A stretch of 64,000 nucleotides of DNA from Parapristionchus giblindavisi. Lineage: Eukaryota; Nematoda; Chromadorea; Rhabditida; Diplogasteridae. Location: positions 124,001-188,000 of the forward strand of contig CALSFV010000238.1 of assembly GCA_943737045.1 (NCBI GenBank), in the 5' to 3' direction. The position numbers were made by a program, and so were the translations under genes. Below, one piece after another: positions 1 through 11,715 of the stretch. The notes beneath the pieces were generated by a model. It was given only the letters and a program-made list of their open reading frames with translations. It was not told the DNA's origin and searched no databases. Every line of letters starts with the position of its first letter. The first letter of the stretch is position 1.

Positions 1-57
1 GAGAGGGAGAGAGTGGCCAGAGCGGAGAGTTTCAAATTAGCTTGGGGTGTCGCTTTA
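1..57. mobile_element. TTAA miniature element, family 1 (cut by window edge)
   Basis: Right end only: AGAGCGGAGAGTTTCAAATT ... GGGGTGTCGCTTTAA. Confidence 0.7.
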
Positions 58-180
58 ATGTAATTGTACCTCAGAAATCCGCCAGCGTGTATCACCCCGG
101 CAACAATGATTGAGATAGAAAGAGCAATGGTCGTCAATGATGATCGAAACTGAAATCATTCCGGTAAACACATACCTCAA

Positions 181-274
181 TGCTCCTCCGCTCAGGCAAC
201 ACTCTCTCGTAGACAAAAGCAGCGAGAGAGAACTGCCAGAGAAGAGTTTCAAATTAGGTGTACCTTTAATGGAT
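181..274. mobile_element. Family 1 element, left end lost
   Basis: Core CACTCTCTCGTAGACAAAAG, right end ...TGTACCTTTAA. Same intron position as the copies at 7,420 and 18,472. Confidence 0.65.
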
Positions 275-577
275 TATAACAAAATAGTGAAGATACCGCC
301 TATATTTTTCTTAAAATCAATATTTTCGAGCATATTTTCATAGTTATCTTACCGTGGCAAGGAAAAATAAAGTAATGGCATGTGTGAAGAGCGAGGTGAG
401 CATCAGTAGGATCATAGTTGATACTATCGGAACGATTAAATCGGATGAAGGAGTGAGATATAAGGTGGAATTGGGCCTAGAAAGTGGATGTTTGTGTAAT
501 ATGTAGTAGTTTGCGAGAAAGGAGCGTACCAAGCGAGCCATAACGAAACCGCCAGTCCGACCGATAACGCCTAAAGA

Positions 578-606
578 TGTTTATTTATTTATTTATTTAT
601 TTATGT

Positions 607-637
<31 letters not shown>

Positions 638-690
638 ACATGTTTATTTATATATTTATTTGATACACCCTAAAAGGGAGTGACAGCAGG
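578..690 (-). mobile_element. Retroelement 3' end with (AAAT)n tail, copy A
   Basis: On the minus strand, CTGCTGTCACTCCC...GGGTGTATCAAAT runs into (AAAT)n. The same block is at 7,838-7,965 (copy B) and 42,546-42,600. Short tetranucleotide tails after a hairpin are typical of some LINE and SINE ends. Confidence 0.5.
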
Positions 691-845
691 TTATTAAACA
701 TACTTACTTAGATACTTAGAGATTAAACATATACAGAAATAAAGTGGTTTGAGTGATGGGGATGTTATGTCATTGAGAGAATTGGTAGAGACTATTGCCT
801 CTATCCCAGCAGTACATATTCAACAAGTAAAAATCAAAGCATGCA

Positions 846-1083
846 CTCACAACAAATTATCTTACAATTAGATAAAGGTTGTCTAACTGGAATGCCATAG
901 AGAAAGGATAGCTTACTTCAAACTCTCTCAAAAAGACACGTTGGATAATATATCTCACTCGAGATAGTAACGGGAACTGGAGTAATCTAACTAAGTCATC
1001 TCACATATGAGAGAACGTTTGTCTAATTGCCGGATCTTAGATAACCTATCACTCAAATATATGACAGTTTGCCGTCAGTGTGG
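846..1083. mobile_element. Miniature element, family 5 (ACACTCACGGCAAA ends), ABCG copy A
   Basis: CACTCACAACAAATTATCTT ... TTTGCCGTCAGTGTG; inner CAAACTCTCTCAAAAAGACA. Confidence 0.75.
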
Positions 1084-1284
1084 GGGGGGGGAACAATAAT
1101 CAATAATATTGATTGATTATTGATTCCTGTAATCAAAGACCAACCTCAACGGGCACATGTACCAGTAAATAGGTTACGATCACCAAGACTCCGTTGTAGA
1201 CGCCCTCCGTTGATTCGATGTAGCATAGCGTCCGCAGTGGCTCAACTGCAAAGGTTAGGCTAAGCTCCGCCCATTTTTAACGTA

Positions 1285-2513
1285 TTAGGTTGTCGGGAAA
1301 GTCTTGACAACTTTTTCGATCGTTTATTTCTCGTAGCAAACAGAAGTACGTTATGGGTTATATGCTCCATCATGATCAGCAAATGTAGTGCCAACGTTCG
1401 GTCAATGTGTGGTTTCCCTCTTTGTAGAACCCAGATGGGCGCGAAGTAAAGTATTGCTTGAGTTCAGCATTGACATTTCCACGGAAATTGAAGGTCCTAT
1501 CTCGAAGGGCACGGGTCAGGACTGTGAAAAGCTAGCAATCTGACGGGGCCAGGCCAGGAGAATACGGGGGGTGAGGGAGAACCATCCATCCATATACGGC
1601 GAGTTCCTGCCTGACTTTATTGGAGACATGGTGACGGGGGCTATAGTGATGATATTATTCTTTTTTGTCCTTCAGGCGTAAATGATCGACTGCCCTCATC
1701 ATATTCCGTTGTTATGTAAAGCACTTGGACCTGGTAATTGTAATGCCCTCGGTGAGCAGCTGCCAGCTGATCACACCATCCATTCCCCACCACGGGTTTT
1801 TGGGGGCGCAGGTTAGGTTTGTGGGGCATCCTGTGGTGTCTCTCGTTCTTCAACCCTCTCGGTTCAGCTGTGGTTGTTATCGTAGTAGACCCACATTTCA
1901 TCCCCCGTTATGAGCCGGTCAAGCCATCGATCCCCAGAGTGGAGAGTGGGGTGGGTAATGGAAACATCGATTCGACGATCAAGGTTGTTTTTGGTGTGAT
2001 CATAGGGTATGAATCAACCGAGAAATTTCCCCATTCCAATGGATTTCCGGTATTCCTCGACTGTGCGATGGTGGACTCCAAGTGTGAGGACCAATTTACA
2101 GACACTTTGAAATGGGTCCGATTCCTCAAGTTTCTTCGACGTGTCAAAATCCAACTCACGGGGTCTACCGTTTAAGGAAGGAAATGTCGTTTCATTTGAA
2201 GCGCAGGAACCAAATCTCGATGGTGTTGTAGTGTGGGCATGTCTGTCATAAAAAATCTTCAGGAGGGTATCCGAATCCTTCGTTGTGGTGTCGGATAGGA
2301 AGAGGTAAAGTGGAACATGACGGTTGTGAAAAGCACTAATGTTATACATCGTTGCACAACTAGAGCCTGACTGATGTGAATGGAATGGGGAGTTGTTTAC
2401 TGCAAAGGCCCGTCACTGCTTGATATACACTAGTAACGAGAGAAACCCAAAGCGCAACTGCGACACACAGTAGAAAGACAAACATATATGTCAAGACTTT
2501 CCCGACAACCTAA
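1285..2513 (-). mobile_element. Mariner transposon with decayed transposase
   Basis: Ends TTAGGTTGTCGGGAAAGTCT and its reverse complement, 1.23 kb, flanked by TA on both sides. The minus strand carries broken pieces of transposase, including LITGDEMWVYYD around 1,890-1,930, the motif with the first catalytic Asp of mariner. Frames change several times, so the gene is dead. The same intron in copy B (8.4 kb) and in the full gene (20.1 kb) shows the empty site CAACGTAAAAAT. Confidence 0.92.
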
Positions 2514-2699
2514 TAAAAATGGGCGGAGCCGAACTTACAACTGGCATAGGCGAGAAAGACACTCGTACCGGCGACCACACATATCAGGAGATGAACGACA
2601 CCGGAAGCCGAGAAGAGTAGAGAGGGGGAGTTGGCTGGAAAAGAAATAGTTAGACTTTAAAGGATCACTCCTAGATATTTCGAAACTCCACCCCCTTGG

Positions 2700-2820
2700 T
2701 TAAAGGGACCGAAACCTTTGTCAACAGCCTCTTCAATAGTCTACACTCTCGTTGGTAGAGAACAGAGAAATAGTGTGCTCAATGAAGAGGCCATTGAGAG
2801 AGGTCACTCTCCCTTGAATC
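2700..2820. mobile_element. TTAA miniature element, family 2
   Basis: TTAAAGGGACCGAAACC ... GAGGTCACTCTCCCTTGA; core AGAGAACAGAGAAATAGTGT. In an intron of ABCG copy A. Confidence 0.8.
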
Positions 2821-3378
2821 TCTTTTCGCAATCATCGAATAAATCCAATTATCACTTCATCGCATTGTTCGCTTTAGTCTATGTACATGGTATAATTTTG
2901 TTGTGCGATGGCAACCACAAACGTTCACGAAACGTACGTGAGGGTGAGAATCCGATAGTTGATAGTAGTCCAAAGAAGAGTAAGAATAATAGGATAAGAC
3001 GACAGAGGAAGATCGGCCATTGAGCTACGCACATCGACAGTGTCCGGCTGAATCGACTATTTTTTATGCGATTATTTTTATTATTTTCATTTTTATTATG
3101 CCTCGTTACATTTGCTTTAAAATCCTTTCATGCGTTGCATTAGCTGTTACGAAAACAAGTATTATGTTTAGCATACATACAGTCTACGCAAATTTTGGAG
3201 TGTATTTGGTCACAAGTGGAAAACCCTGATTGGCAATAGGGACGTGTAAAGAAGCTACCGTAACCATCGACCAATAACAGTTGACTACCGTAACGTTTTA
3301 CAGAAATCTTCAAATTTACGGCGAAATTTAACTCGCAATCTTTGTACATCATCCCAAGAAAAATAAAGTTCTCACCGA

Positions 3379-3525
3379 CACTAGGTCGAATGAGAACCGA
3401 TGAATAAGAACCGACTGGATGATAACCATTTGCATACTTTGTCTATTCATTAACGCTTGTCTCTCATATACAAATGGTTATCATCCAATCGGTTCTTATT
3501 CATCGATTCTCATTCGAACTAGTGC
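3379..3525. mobile_element. Miniature element, family 4 (CACTAGGTCGAATGAGAACC ends), copy A
   Basis: 145-bp inverted-repeat element; inner GGATGATAACCATTTGCATA and inverse. Confidence 0.9.
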
Positions 3526-5000
3526 CTACTTACCGTATCAGTGTGACAAACTTGGACGCGTTGGACGGTCGTTCGAGATAGCATAGGGCGACACTCGTGC
3601 CGATGGGAACGGTGGACAATCCGAAGGCGTCCTTGGGTAGATCACCCTCACGCGGCGTCACTGAGTGAACCTAAACAACGTATTATTGAATATCTATGTG
3701 ACCGAGACATTACAAGAAAGAGGAAAATCCCATCTTATCAAAGTCTTTAACTTTGCCATCCAAATCGAGCAAAACTTACCGCTCAATCTATTAAAAGCAT
3801 ACCTTGAAGTACTCCACCAGTTTGGTCGCTTGCTCTTGCGTCTCCGCATATCGCTCAGCTGTTTCACGATCTACCGTAGCCAGCGATACTGTAATAGATC
3901 TCTCGTAGACTATTTTTTAAAAGAAATCATGACACTTACAATAGTACACTGCGGGATTCTCGTTATTCGGACAAGTAAACCCCGCTTGCTTGAAATATGC
4001 CGGTAGTTGCTTCGTGTAACCTCAAATATAAAGTTTTCAAAATAGAATTCAAAATTTTTTAAAAAAAAGACGAAGAAAGTAGAATATATAGCCCCAGGTT
4101 TATTTATTACAATAGGTTCTGTCCACAACCTGTAGCAAGTAAATGGAGAAGGACTTTTAAAATAGAAACGTTGCTTGATACTCTTCATCATACCTGAGTA
4201 GAATACTTCTCCGTAGTACAAGATAGTGAGTCGATTGAGCAATTGATAGATATCTGATCGGGGTGTCCTCATTGATATCAACACTATTCTGGAATGATGT
4301 CATTGACTATTGAAAAGGCGATGCCAATTCCAATTCCAATAAAAGTAAGTGAACAGTCAAAATTTTTGAGTCTTTCACCAAAATAACGATCGTGGGTTGG
4401 ATTCCCTAATTTGGTCAATCTTTTGTATGAAAACTAGTCCGTACCGATTCCTCTTCTTCGCCCAAGACGACAGACATGATGTGATTTGGAATGATGGAAG
4501 TGGATCGAGATCACGCAGAAGATCATCCACTACGACTAACACTGAAAACAGCGATATCATAGATCTCTAATATCGATCAGTATTATTGTTATTGACATCA
4601 CCTTTACAATAAATGCCTTGCATTGCTTATAACTGGATAATTTTTTTATATTGCGATAGAAGTTTTCAATGAACAAATTTAGATTTTCTCCTTCTCTTAT
4701 ATAATCGCAGGGAAATATATTCGCATCACTCATAGATCATTAAATATGCAAAGTTTTTTTTGTTTCCAATAACGACATGCCGCTGTGGGACTTATCATAA
4801 GTGGGCGGGACTAGACGATAAAGTGAAGTAGCGCAACAAAAGGTACATACATGGGTCGCTGATTAGCTGTAGCGCAAGGATCGTTCTTCGTCTCGCACTC
4901 TCCGATAGACTACACATACGATCGTGAGCATAGGCGAGCAGATCAAAGGCGTCCATCGATTCATCAACCTTAAAAAATAATGTATATTTTTAAAAAATAA

Positions 5001-5125
5001 TTAAAGGGAGCGTTGCCTCTCTCAACGATCTCTTCATTGCACACACTATTTCTCTGTTCTCTAACAACGAGAAAGAATTGCGTGTGGAAGAGACCATTGA
5101 GAGAGGTTACGCAATAAAATGGACA
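5001..5125. mobile_element. Family 2 element upstream of the copy A signature exon
   Basis: TTAAAGGGAGCGTTGCC ... GAGAGGTTACGC; right end decayed. Confidence 0.8.
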
Positions 5126-5480
5126 TTTGGTTGAAAAAAAACCAATTTCGATAGGCGTCTAACAAGTTAATATCGAACTTGTTTTGTTTGTCATTACTGA
5201 TAAGTATGAGGAAAATGTAGGGATCTCTTGATGGGAATGATCGGATTATCTTTTTTGAGACAACGAAGAAGTGAGTTGCTATTTTTGTTACATGATCACG
5301 CGATGAACGGGGCCGTCGAAATAAGAGAAGAAATAATGAATGATAATAAATATTCTCAAGGTAAAGAAGGATGTAGTATCAGAGTTTGCTCTTGATAAAT
5401 GTGTTTAAATGAATTGAATGAAACATATCAGATTGCGGACATGTTAGCCATGGTTGCATTCCCTCTTCGAAACACACTTT

Positions 5481-5976
5481 TGTACAGCCCCGCAGAATCT
5501 CCTTTCGTGCATGTGATCCCGGGGATCCCCGGGATCCCCCCGTGCTCCTCGAATTATTGTGCTTTCAATAATAAATATCAGGTGTTGCAATTGTTACTAT
5601 TGTTTTCCTCTTTACTTGACCTATTTTATCAAGGAAAGTTTAGAATTTTTGAAAGCTTGTCAACTAGATAGTGCTATGAAATAAAAATGCCGAAAAAGTC
5701 ACTTTGAGATTGATAAAGCCGAACGGTGCGCGAGTTCTTCAAGATTATCGCGCGGCATTTGCAAAAAATTAATATTTTCAATATTTGTTCTCGGGATACG
5801 TAATCGATAAAATTCCAATCGTTCCTTGATAAAATAGGTCACGTAAAGAGGAAAACAATAGTAACAATTGCAACACCTGATATTCAATATTGAAAGCACA
5901 ATAATTTGAGGAGCACGGGGGGATCCCGGGATCCCCGGGATCACATGCACGAAAGGAGATTCTGCGGGGCTGTACA
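5481..5976. mobile_element. 500-bp foldback element (copy in ABCG copy A)
   Basis: Starts TGTACAGCCCCGCAGAATC and ends with its reverse complement. The arms of about 170 bp hold GATCCCCGGGATCCCC runs and a GTTGCAATTGTTACT block that recurs inverted. The unique centre includes GCGCGCGGC-type sequence near 5,750. Confidence 0.8.
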
Positions 5977-5981
5977 TCTTC

Positions 5982-6103
5982 TTAAAAGGCACACCCCAAG
6001 CTAATCTTACCCTCCACCCTAGCAACGCTCTCTCGTAGTCAAAAAAAACGAGAGAGCGTAACCAGAGTGGTGAGTTTACAATAGGCTCGGGTGTGCTTTT
6101 TAA
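5982..6103. mobile_element. Family 1 element beside the foldback
   Basis: TTAA-AAGGCACACCCCAAG ... CGGGTGTGCTTT-TTAA, about 120 bp. Starts 6 bp after the foldback's right end. Confidence 0.85.
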
Positions 6104-6513
6104 ATATATGTGATATAAATATTTATAAAAAATTAAATATATGTGAATTTTTACCCCCATCTTTTGTCAACCACGATCGTTCCACATCCTGAAAGTTGAT
6201 CTTCAATCGATCAATCAATCGATAATCAATAGATCTACCGTACCTGTAACAGGTTCTCGGCCAATCTCGACTGTCCATTGTATTATACACAATAATAAAC
6301 CAATCACTGATAGATTTCTTAAGTGAGGAATCAATCGATATTGGATTCACGATGATTGTTTGCATTGATTTATTGTTAGAGCAATAGAGATTTTTTAAAT
6401 TTTTTCGAAAAAAAAATCAAAAGAAATGAAAATTTCTACATGCGCTATTATCTATTGAAATTTATACCATTTCCAAGACGTACTATCAATGTGCGCATAA
6501 CATATATTCGTAC

Positions 6514-7186
6514 CAGGGCTGTTCGGAAAAAATATTTTCGGAAAATCGGAAAATCGGAAATTTCCGAAAATATTTTCGGAAAATTCGTAAAATTTGGGAA
6601 AATTCGGAAAATTTTGGGAAAAATATTTTTTAGAGTTGTTATTGTTCTGAAAATATTTAAAACGATAATATTTAGCAACAAGTTTATTTTGAAACTCAAA
6701 ATATAAAAATATAACAGCATCTTTGGAACTATTGAGCCAGTTTTGGTAGGTGTTAATTTTGGGAATGAGTAACTGCTCAATATTATCATGGTCGAGAGAG
6801 AGAATCTTCTTAGCAGAACTGAATTTCTTCTACCTCCACAGATACAGGAGAGCAATGATACTTATTGCTTTAACAAAAACGAGGAAGGCGAGAGCGAATA
6901 CGTGAGAAAGCACAGCCGATTTCGTAATACCATTAGGTCAAGGGGTGCGAATCTGGATGGGAAAGAGCTGCCACTTATCAGGAATCATGGTTATTTCGAA
7001 TACAGTATACTTTGGTCTGCATGCTTACAATCTTAATGATAAAAGAATTTATTACTGACTTTTAGTCACTAGAAATTTTCCGAATTTTCCGAAAAATTTT
7101 CGGAAAATCGGAAAATAAAAATTTTCCGAAAAAGGTCGGAAAATCGGAAAATTCGGAAAATCGGAAAAACGGAAATCCCAGCCCTG
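6514..7186 (+). mobile_element. hAT-like non-autonomous element
   Basis: Termini CAGGGCTG and CAGCCCTG with an exact 8-bp target duplication ATTCGTAC (6506-6513 and 7187-7194), as hAT elements make. Subterminal regions are arrays of GGAAAATC/TTTTCCGA. The full ABCG gene keeps the related uninserted sequence near 18,240. An 82-codon frame inside (6788-7036) has no recognised domain. Confidence 0.85.
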
Positions 7187-7419
7187 ATTCGTACATTCTA
7201 ATAATTATTATTAACTTTTAGAAATAAAGTTTTAGCAGCTCCGACAACAATTGTACCTCAGAAATCCGCCTGCGTGTATCACCCCGGCAACAACGATTGA
7301 GAATGAAAGAGCGATGGTTGTCAATGAGGAGCGAAACTGAAATCATTCCGGTAAATCAATCAATCAATCAATCTATTTTATCAAATCAGGCAATAGATGC
7401 TCAGATGAACATTCCGGTA

Positions 7420-7530
7420 AGGGCACACCTAATTGCACTGTCCACTCTGGTAACACTCTCTCGTAGACAAAAGCAGCGAGAGAGAATTGCCAGAGAAAAG
7501 TTTCAAATTGGGTCGTGTGTGCCTTTAATG
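7420..7530. mobile_element. Family 1 element in ABCG copy B
   Basis: GGGCACACCTAATTG ... GGTCGTGTGTGCCTTTAA. Confidence 0.75.
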
Positions 7531-7837
7531 GATTATAATTTTGCCACAACAAAATAGTGAAAATACCGCTATATTTTTTCCTTTAAATCAATATTTTCGA
7601 GCATATTTCACATTTATCTTACCGTGGCGAGGAAACATAAAGTAATGACATGTGTGAAGAGCGAGGTGAGCATCAGTAGGATCATAGTTGATACTATCGG
7701 AACGATTAAATCGGATGAAGGAGTGAAATATAAGGTGGAATTGGGTCTGGAAAGTGGATATTTGTGCAATATTGCGAGAGTTGAGAGCGTACCCGGCGAG
7801 CCATAACGAGACCGCCAGACCGACCGACAACGCCTAA

Positions 7838-7965
7838 AGATGTTTATTTATTTATTTATTTATGTATTTATTTATTTATTTTTTTTTTTTTTTAAATTAA
7901 TTAATTAATTTATTTATTTATTTATTTATATATTTGATACACCCTAACAGGGTGTGACAGCAGGT
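7838..7965 (-). mobile_element. Retroelement 3' end with (AAAT)n tail, copy B
   Basis: Same block and site as 578; tail length and T-runs differ. Confidence 0.5.
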
Positions 7966-8554
7966 GATTAAATATACAGAAATAAAGAGGTTTGTGAGAT
8001 GGGGATGTTATGTCAGCGAGAGATTTGGTAGAGACTATTGCCTCTATCACAGCACAACAAGCAAAAACCAAAGGGTGGGGCGAGAACAATAAACAATTGA
8101 CGAAGCAAAAATCAATAATATTGATTGATTATTGATTCCTATAATCAAAAGACCAACCTCAACGGGCACATGTACCAGTAAATAGGCTACGATCACCAAG
8201 ACTCCGTTGTACACACCCTCCGTTGATTCGATGTAGCACAGCGTCCGCAGCGGTTCAACTGCAAAGGTGTGATGGATTTCATAGGACGAAAAGTATGTTA
8301 CAAAGTACCAAGCCTGACCGGATTTTGAGCCAAAATTTTTTAAAAATCGAAAAAACCTGACCGGATTTTGCGAACCAATAACCTAGCTATTCCACCTGTT
8401 ATGGATATCAACGTAAAAATAGGCGGAGTCTAACTTACAACTGGCATAGGCGAGAAACACACTCGTACCGGCGACCACACATATTAGGAGATGAACGACA
8501 CCGGAAGCCGAGAAGAGTAGAGAGGGGGAGTTGGCTGGAAAAGAAATAGTTAGA

Positions 8555-8642
8555 CTTTAAAGGCTCTCTCGGATTCTTTGCCTACGAGAGAGTATTGCCA
8601 ATGCGGAGAGTTAAATTAGCGTTTAAATTAGCTTGGAATTAA
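8555..8642. mobile_element. Family 1 remnant in ABCG copy B
   Basis: CTTTAAAGG then CTCTCTCGGATTCTTTGCCT, with AAATTAGCTTGG at the right; internally deleted. Confidence 0.6.
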
Positions 8643-9340
8643 AAAAAAGATCACTCCAAGGTATTTCGAAACTCCGCCTCACCCCTTGGTTAATCTGTTT
8701 TCGCAATCATCGAAAGTGATGAATAAATCCAGTTATTAATTCATCGCATTGTTCACTTTAGCATACATTATCTATTGTCCGTATTAAATGTATCTTTAGA
8801 ATAATAAATATATACCAATTTACATTTTACATTTAAACACTTTATCGAGATCAACTAAGCGGTGGGTCACCGGATCTGTAGTGACATGATATGGTTCCAT
8901 TGATCCGTGTTTCTGGCAACGTTCATAAAGCCTGGCCCGACTATCTTCACAAATTCATCCTTCCATCTCAATTCCAATATACCAATACCGAGACATAAAT
9001 AGCGAAGTAACGAGCGCCTGCTCTCTCTCCCCTTCCTCTCGAAATAGTCAAAGAATACATGTGATTTTTATACGCTCAATACATAATTTCGTTGTGGGAG
9101 GGCGACTTGGTCCACAAACGTTCACGAAACTTACGTGAGGGTGAGAATCCGATAGTTGACAGTAGTCCAAAGAAGAGCAGGGATAATAGTATAAGACGAC
9201 AGAGGAAGATCGGCCATTGAGCTACGCACATCGACAGTGTCCGGCTGAATCGATAGTTTAAGCCATTTATATTATTAAATATATTAATATATTAAATATT
9301 ATTATAAATGTATTATATATTATATTTCGCTACATTTGCG

Positions 9341-9461
9341 TTAAAGGTACACCACAAGCTAATTTTACTCTCCACTCTGCCCATGCTCTCTTATAGACAA
9401 AGAGAGCGAGCGAGTGTGGCCAGTGCGGAGAGATTCAAATTAGATTGGGGTATCACTTTAA
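9341..9461. mobile_element. Family 1 element in ABCG copy B
   Basis: TTAAAGGTACACCACAAGC ... GGGGTATCACTTTAA. The full gene has the same insertion at 20,597, so it predates the duplication. Confidence 0.85.
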
Positions 9462-10344
9462 ATTCGTTTCATGCGTTGCATTAGCTGTTACGAAAACAAG
9501 TATTATGTTTAGCATACATACACGTCTGCGCAAATTTTTGAGTGTGTTTGGCCATAAGTGGAAAACCCTGATTTGCAATAGGGATGTGTGAAGAGGCTAC
9601 CGTAACCATCGATCAAAAATAGTTGACTACCGTACATTTATACTTGTACTTTTATCATCCAATACCATTTTAACCATCGCAAGAAAACTAAAGTACTTAC
9701 CGTATCAGTGTGACAAACTTGGACGCGTTGGACGGTCGTTCGAGATAGCATAGGGCGACACTCGTGCCGATGGGAACGGTGGACAATCCGAAGGCGTCCT
9801 TGGGTAGATCACCCTCACGCGGCGTCACTGAGTGAACCTAAACAACGTATTATTGAATATTTATGTGACCGAGACTTTTGCAAGGAAGAGGCAAATCCCA
9901 TCGTATCAAAGCCTCTAATTTTGCGACCCAAATCAAAGCAAAACTTACCGCTCAATCTATTAAAAGCATACCTTGAAGTACTCCACCAGTTTGGTCGCTT
10001 GCTCTTGCGTCTCCGCATATCGCTCAGCTGTTTCACGATCTACCGTAGCCAATGATACTGTAATAGATCTCTCAAAAACTATTTTATTTAAAAGAAACCA
10101 TGACACTTACAATAGTACACTGCGGGATTCTCGTTATTCGGACAAGTAAACCCCGCTTGCTTGAAATATGCCGGTAGTTGCTTCGTGTAACCTCAAATAT
10201 ACAGTTTTTTTCTAAAATTGAAAAAAATCTTTAAAAAGGAACAAAAAAAGTGAGAATATATAGGATAACCCAGGGTTATTGATTACAATGGGTTCTGTGA
10301 ACAACCTCTAACAACAAGGTTATAGCGGAGGGTTACATATAAAA

Positions 10345-10924
10345 TATACACCGTCAAAACGAAAAAAAGTGAATCATTTGTCAAATGATTTGACAAAATT
10401 TGACAAAAGTTCACAAGATTTTGAAAATTTTGAATCATGATATCTAAACGCTGTCACTAGTTTTTTAATAGACGATAGGGTATTTGAGCATCACTGGGCT
10501 TACGTAATTGACCAATGAAGAAAAAATTTAAATGAATCACTGTGAACGCTGTTTTGTGAAACTGGTATACGGTATGATTTTCTACAGTATACCCGTTTTG
10601 CAGCCTGATCCATGAAATGATCCAAAAAATGCACATTCGCTATAGGAAGTCAGGGAATGCTAGATATATCCATGATTAGACAAAAAAAGCTCGATGGAAG
10701 CAATTTTACAGTAAGATTCTACAGTATGCTACAGTATACCAATTCTGCTCCGCAACGCGACTGAATATTTTTTTCACTTTTGTCGTGCTTATCTGGATTT
10801 GGCCAACACATATACAAAACAAAATCTGAGATAATACTTAATAAAGATCATGAAAAATGCTAAAAATGTGAATCTTAATTATTTGACAAATGTTTCACTT
10901 TTTTTCGTTTTGACGGTATATATA
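10345..10924. mobile_element. 580-bp inverted-repeat element (ACCGTCAAAACG ends), copy B
   Basis: Inverted ends ACCGTCAAAACGAAAAAAAG flanked by TA-rich sequence. The inside holds repeated CTACAGTATACC motifs. It lies in the intron after the MRTPRSD exon. Confidence 0.75.
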
Positions 10925-11715
10925 TATATTTATTCACATTTAGCGAACAAATGTTGTGAAACAAAGAAATGAAGAGTAATAATGAATGGAATGAAATTGT
11001 GATAATGGACTGAGCATAGTTGAGGATATCAATAAGGGGGAAAGAGGACATGTAAGTGATGAACAGATAACAACAGGACATGCAGATCAGACTCCAACAT
11101 CAAAGGAGATTAAAAAAATAGAAAAGTTGCTTGATAATCTTTATAATACCTGAGTAGAATACTTCTCCGTAGTACAAGATAGTGAGTCGATTGAGCAATT
11201 GATAGATATCTGATCGGGGTGTCCTCATTGATATCAACACTATTCTGAATGATGCCATTGTCTATTGAAAAGGCGATGCCAATTCCAATTCCAATAAAAG
11301 TAAGTGATCAGTCAAAAATTTTCGAGTCTTTCACCAAAATAACGATCGTGGGTTGGATTCCCTAATTTGGTAAATCTTTTGCATGAAAACTAAGAGTCCG
11401 TACCGATTCCTCTTCTTCGCCCAAGACGACAGACATGATGTGATTTGGAATGATGGAAGTGGATCGAGATCACGCAGAAGATCATCCACTACGACTAACA
11501 CTAAAATCAACAATATCATAGATATCTAATATCAATTAGTATTAGTGACACCTTTACAATAAATGTCTTGCATTGATTATAAATGTATAATTTTTTATAT
11601 TGGAATAGAAGTCGTTGAACAAATTTAGATTTACTACCTGCCCTTTCGCTTCACTCATAGGTTAATAAACATACAAGAGTTTTTTTTTGTTATTTCCAAT
11701 AACTAAAGCACTTAC

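Larger units (their letters stand above)
70..4968 (-). pseudogene. Partial ABCG copy A (truncated at 5' end; runs off left edge)
   Basis: Second-closest copy of the middle and membrane part of the neighbouring ABCG gene. Recognisable exons run from the signature/SESARRR exon (4968-4851) through VVVDD, MRTPRSD, CPNNENP and TLIRR to the GGFLR exon (ending at 70), with donor and acceptor sites kept. No in-frame stop was found in the exons read. In one place a changed base (GCT TG instead of GCT GG at the donor near 540) is rescued because the next exon starts with G, giving Trp. Exons with Walker A are absent upstream, where a foldback element and copy B follow. A complete mariner element sits in one intron. 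The last exons, if present, would be left of the window. It could be a transcribed truncated paralogue rather than dead sequence. Confidence 0.75.
7257..11500 (-). pseudogene. Partial ABCG copy B (lacks 5' and terminal exons)
   Basis: Copy of the same ABCG gene from the Walker B exon (11500 leftward) to the GGFLR exon (ending 7257). Exons for MRTPRSD, CPNNENP, ATVDRETAE, TLIRR and the membrane helices are recognisable with sound splice sites. The signature exon is missing: at about 11,702 the intron sequence that should lead to it is joined to an intron of copy C. The exons after GGFLR are also missing; a hAT element (6514-7186) and then copy A follow. It shares with the full gene a 580-bp inverted-repeat element in the same intron, which copies A and C lack. 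Confidence 0.75.

Noticed and set aside
5699..6160. 153-codon minus-strand ORF through the foldback
   Set aside because: Crosses the foldback element and a miniature element; no domain and no splice logic.
10875..11081. 68-aa hydrophobic minus-strand ORF, repeated at 22,820
   Set aside because: Partly inside an inverted-repeat element within an intron; no start context or homology.
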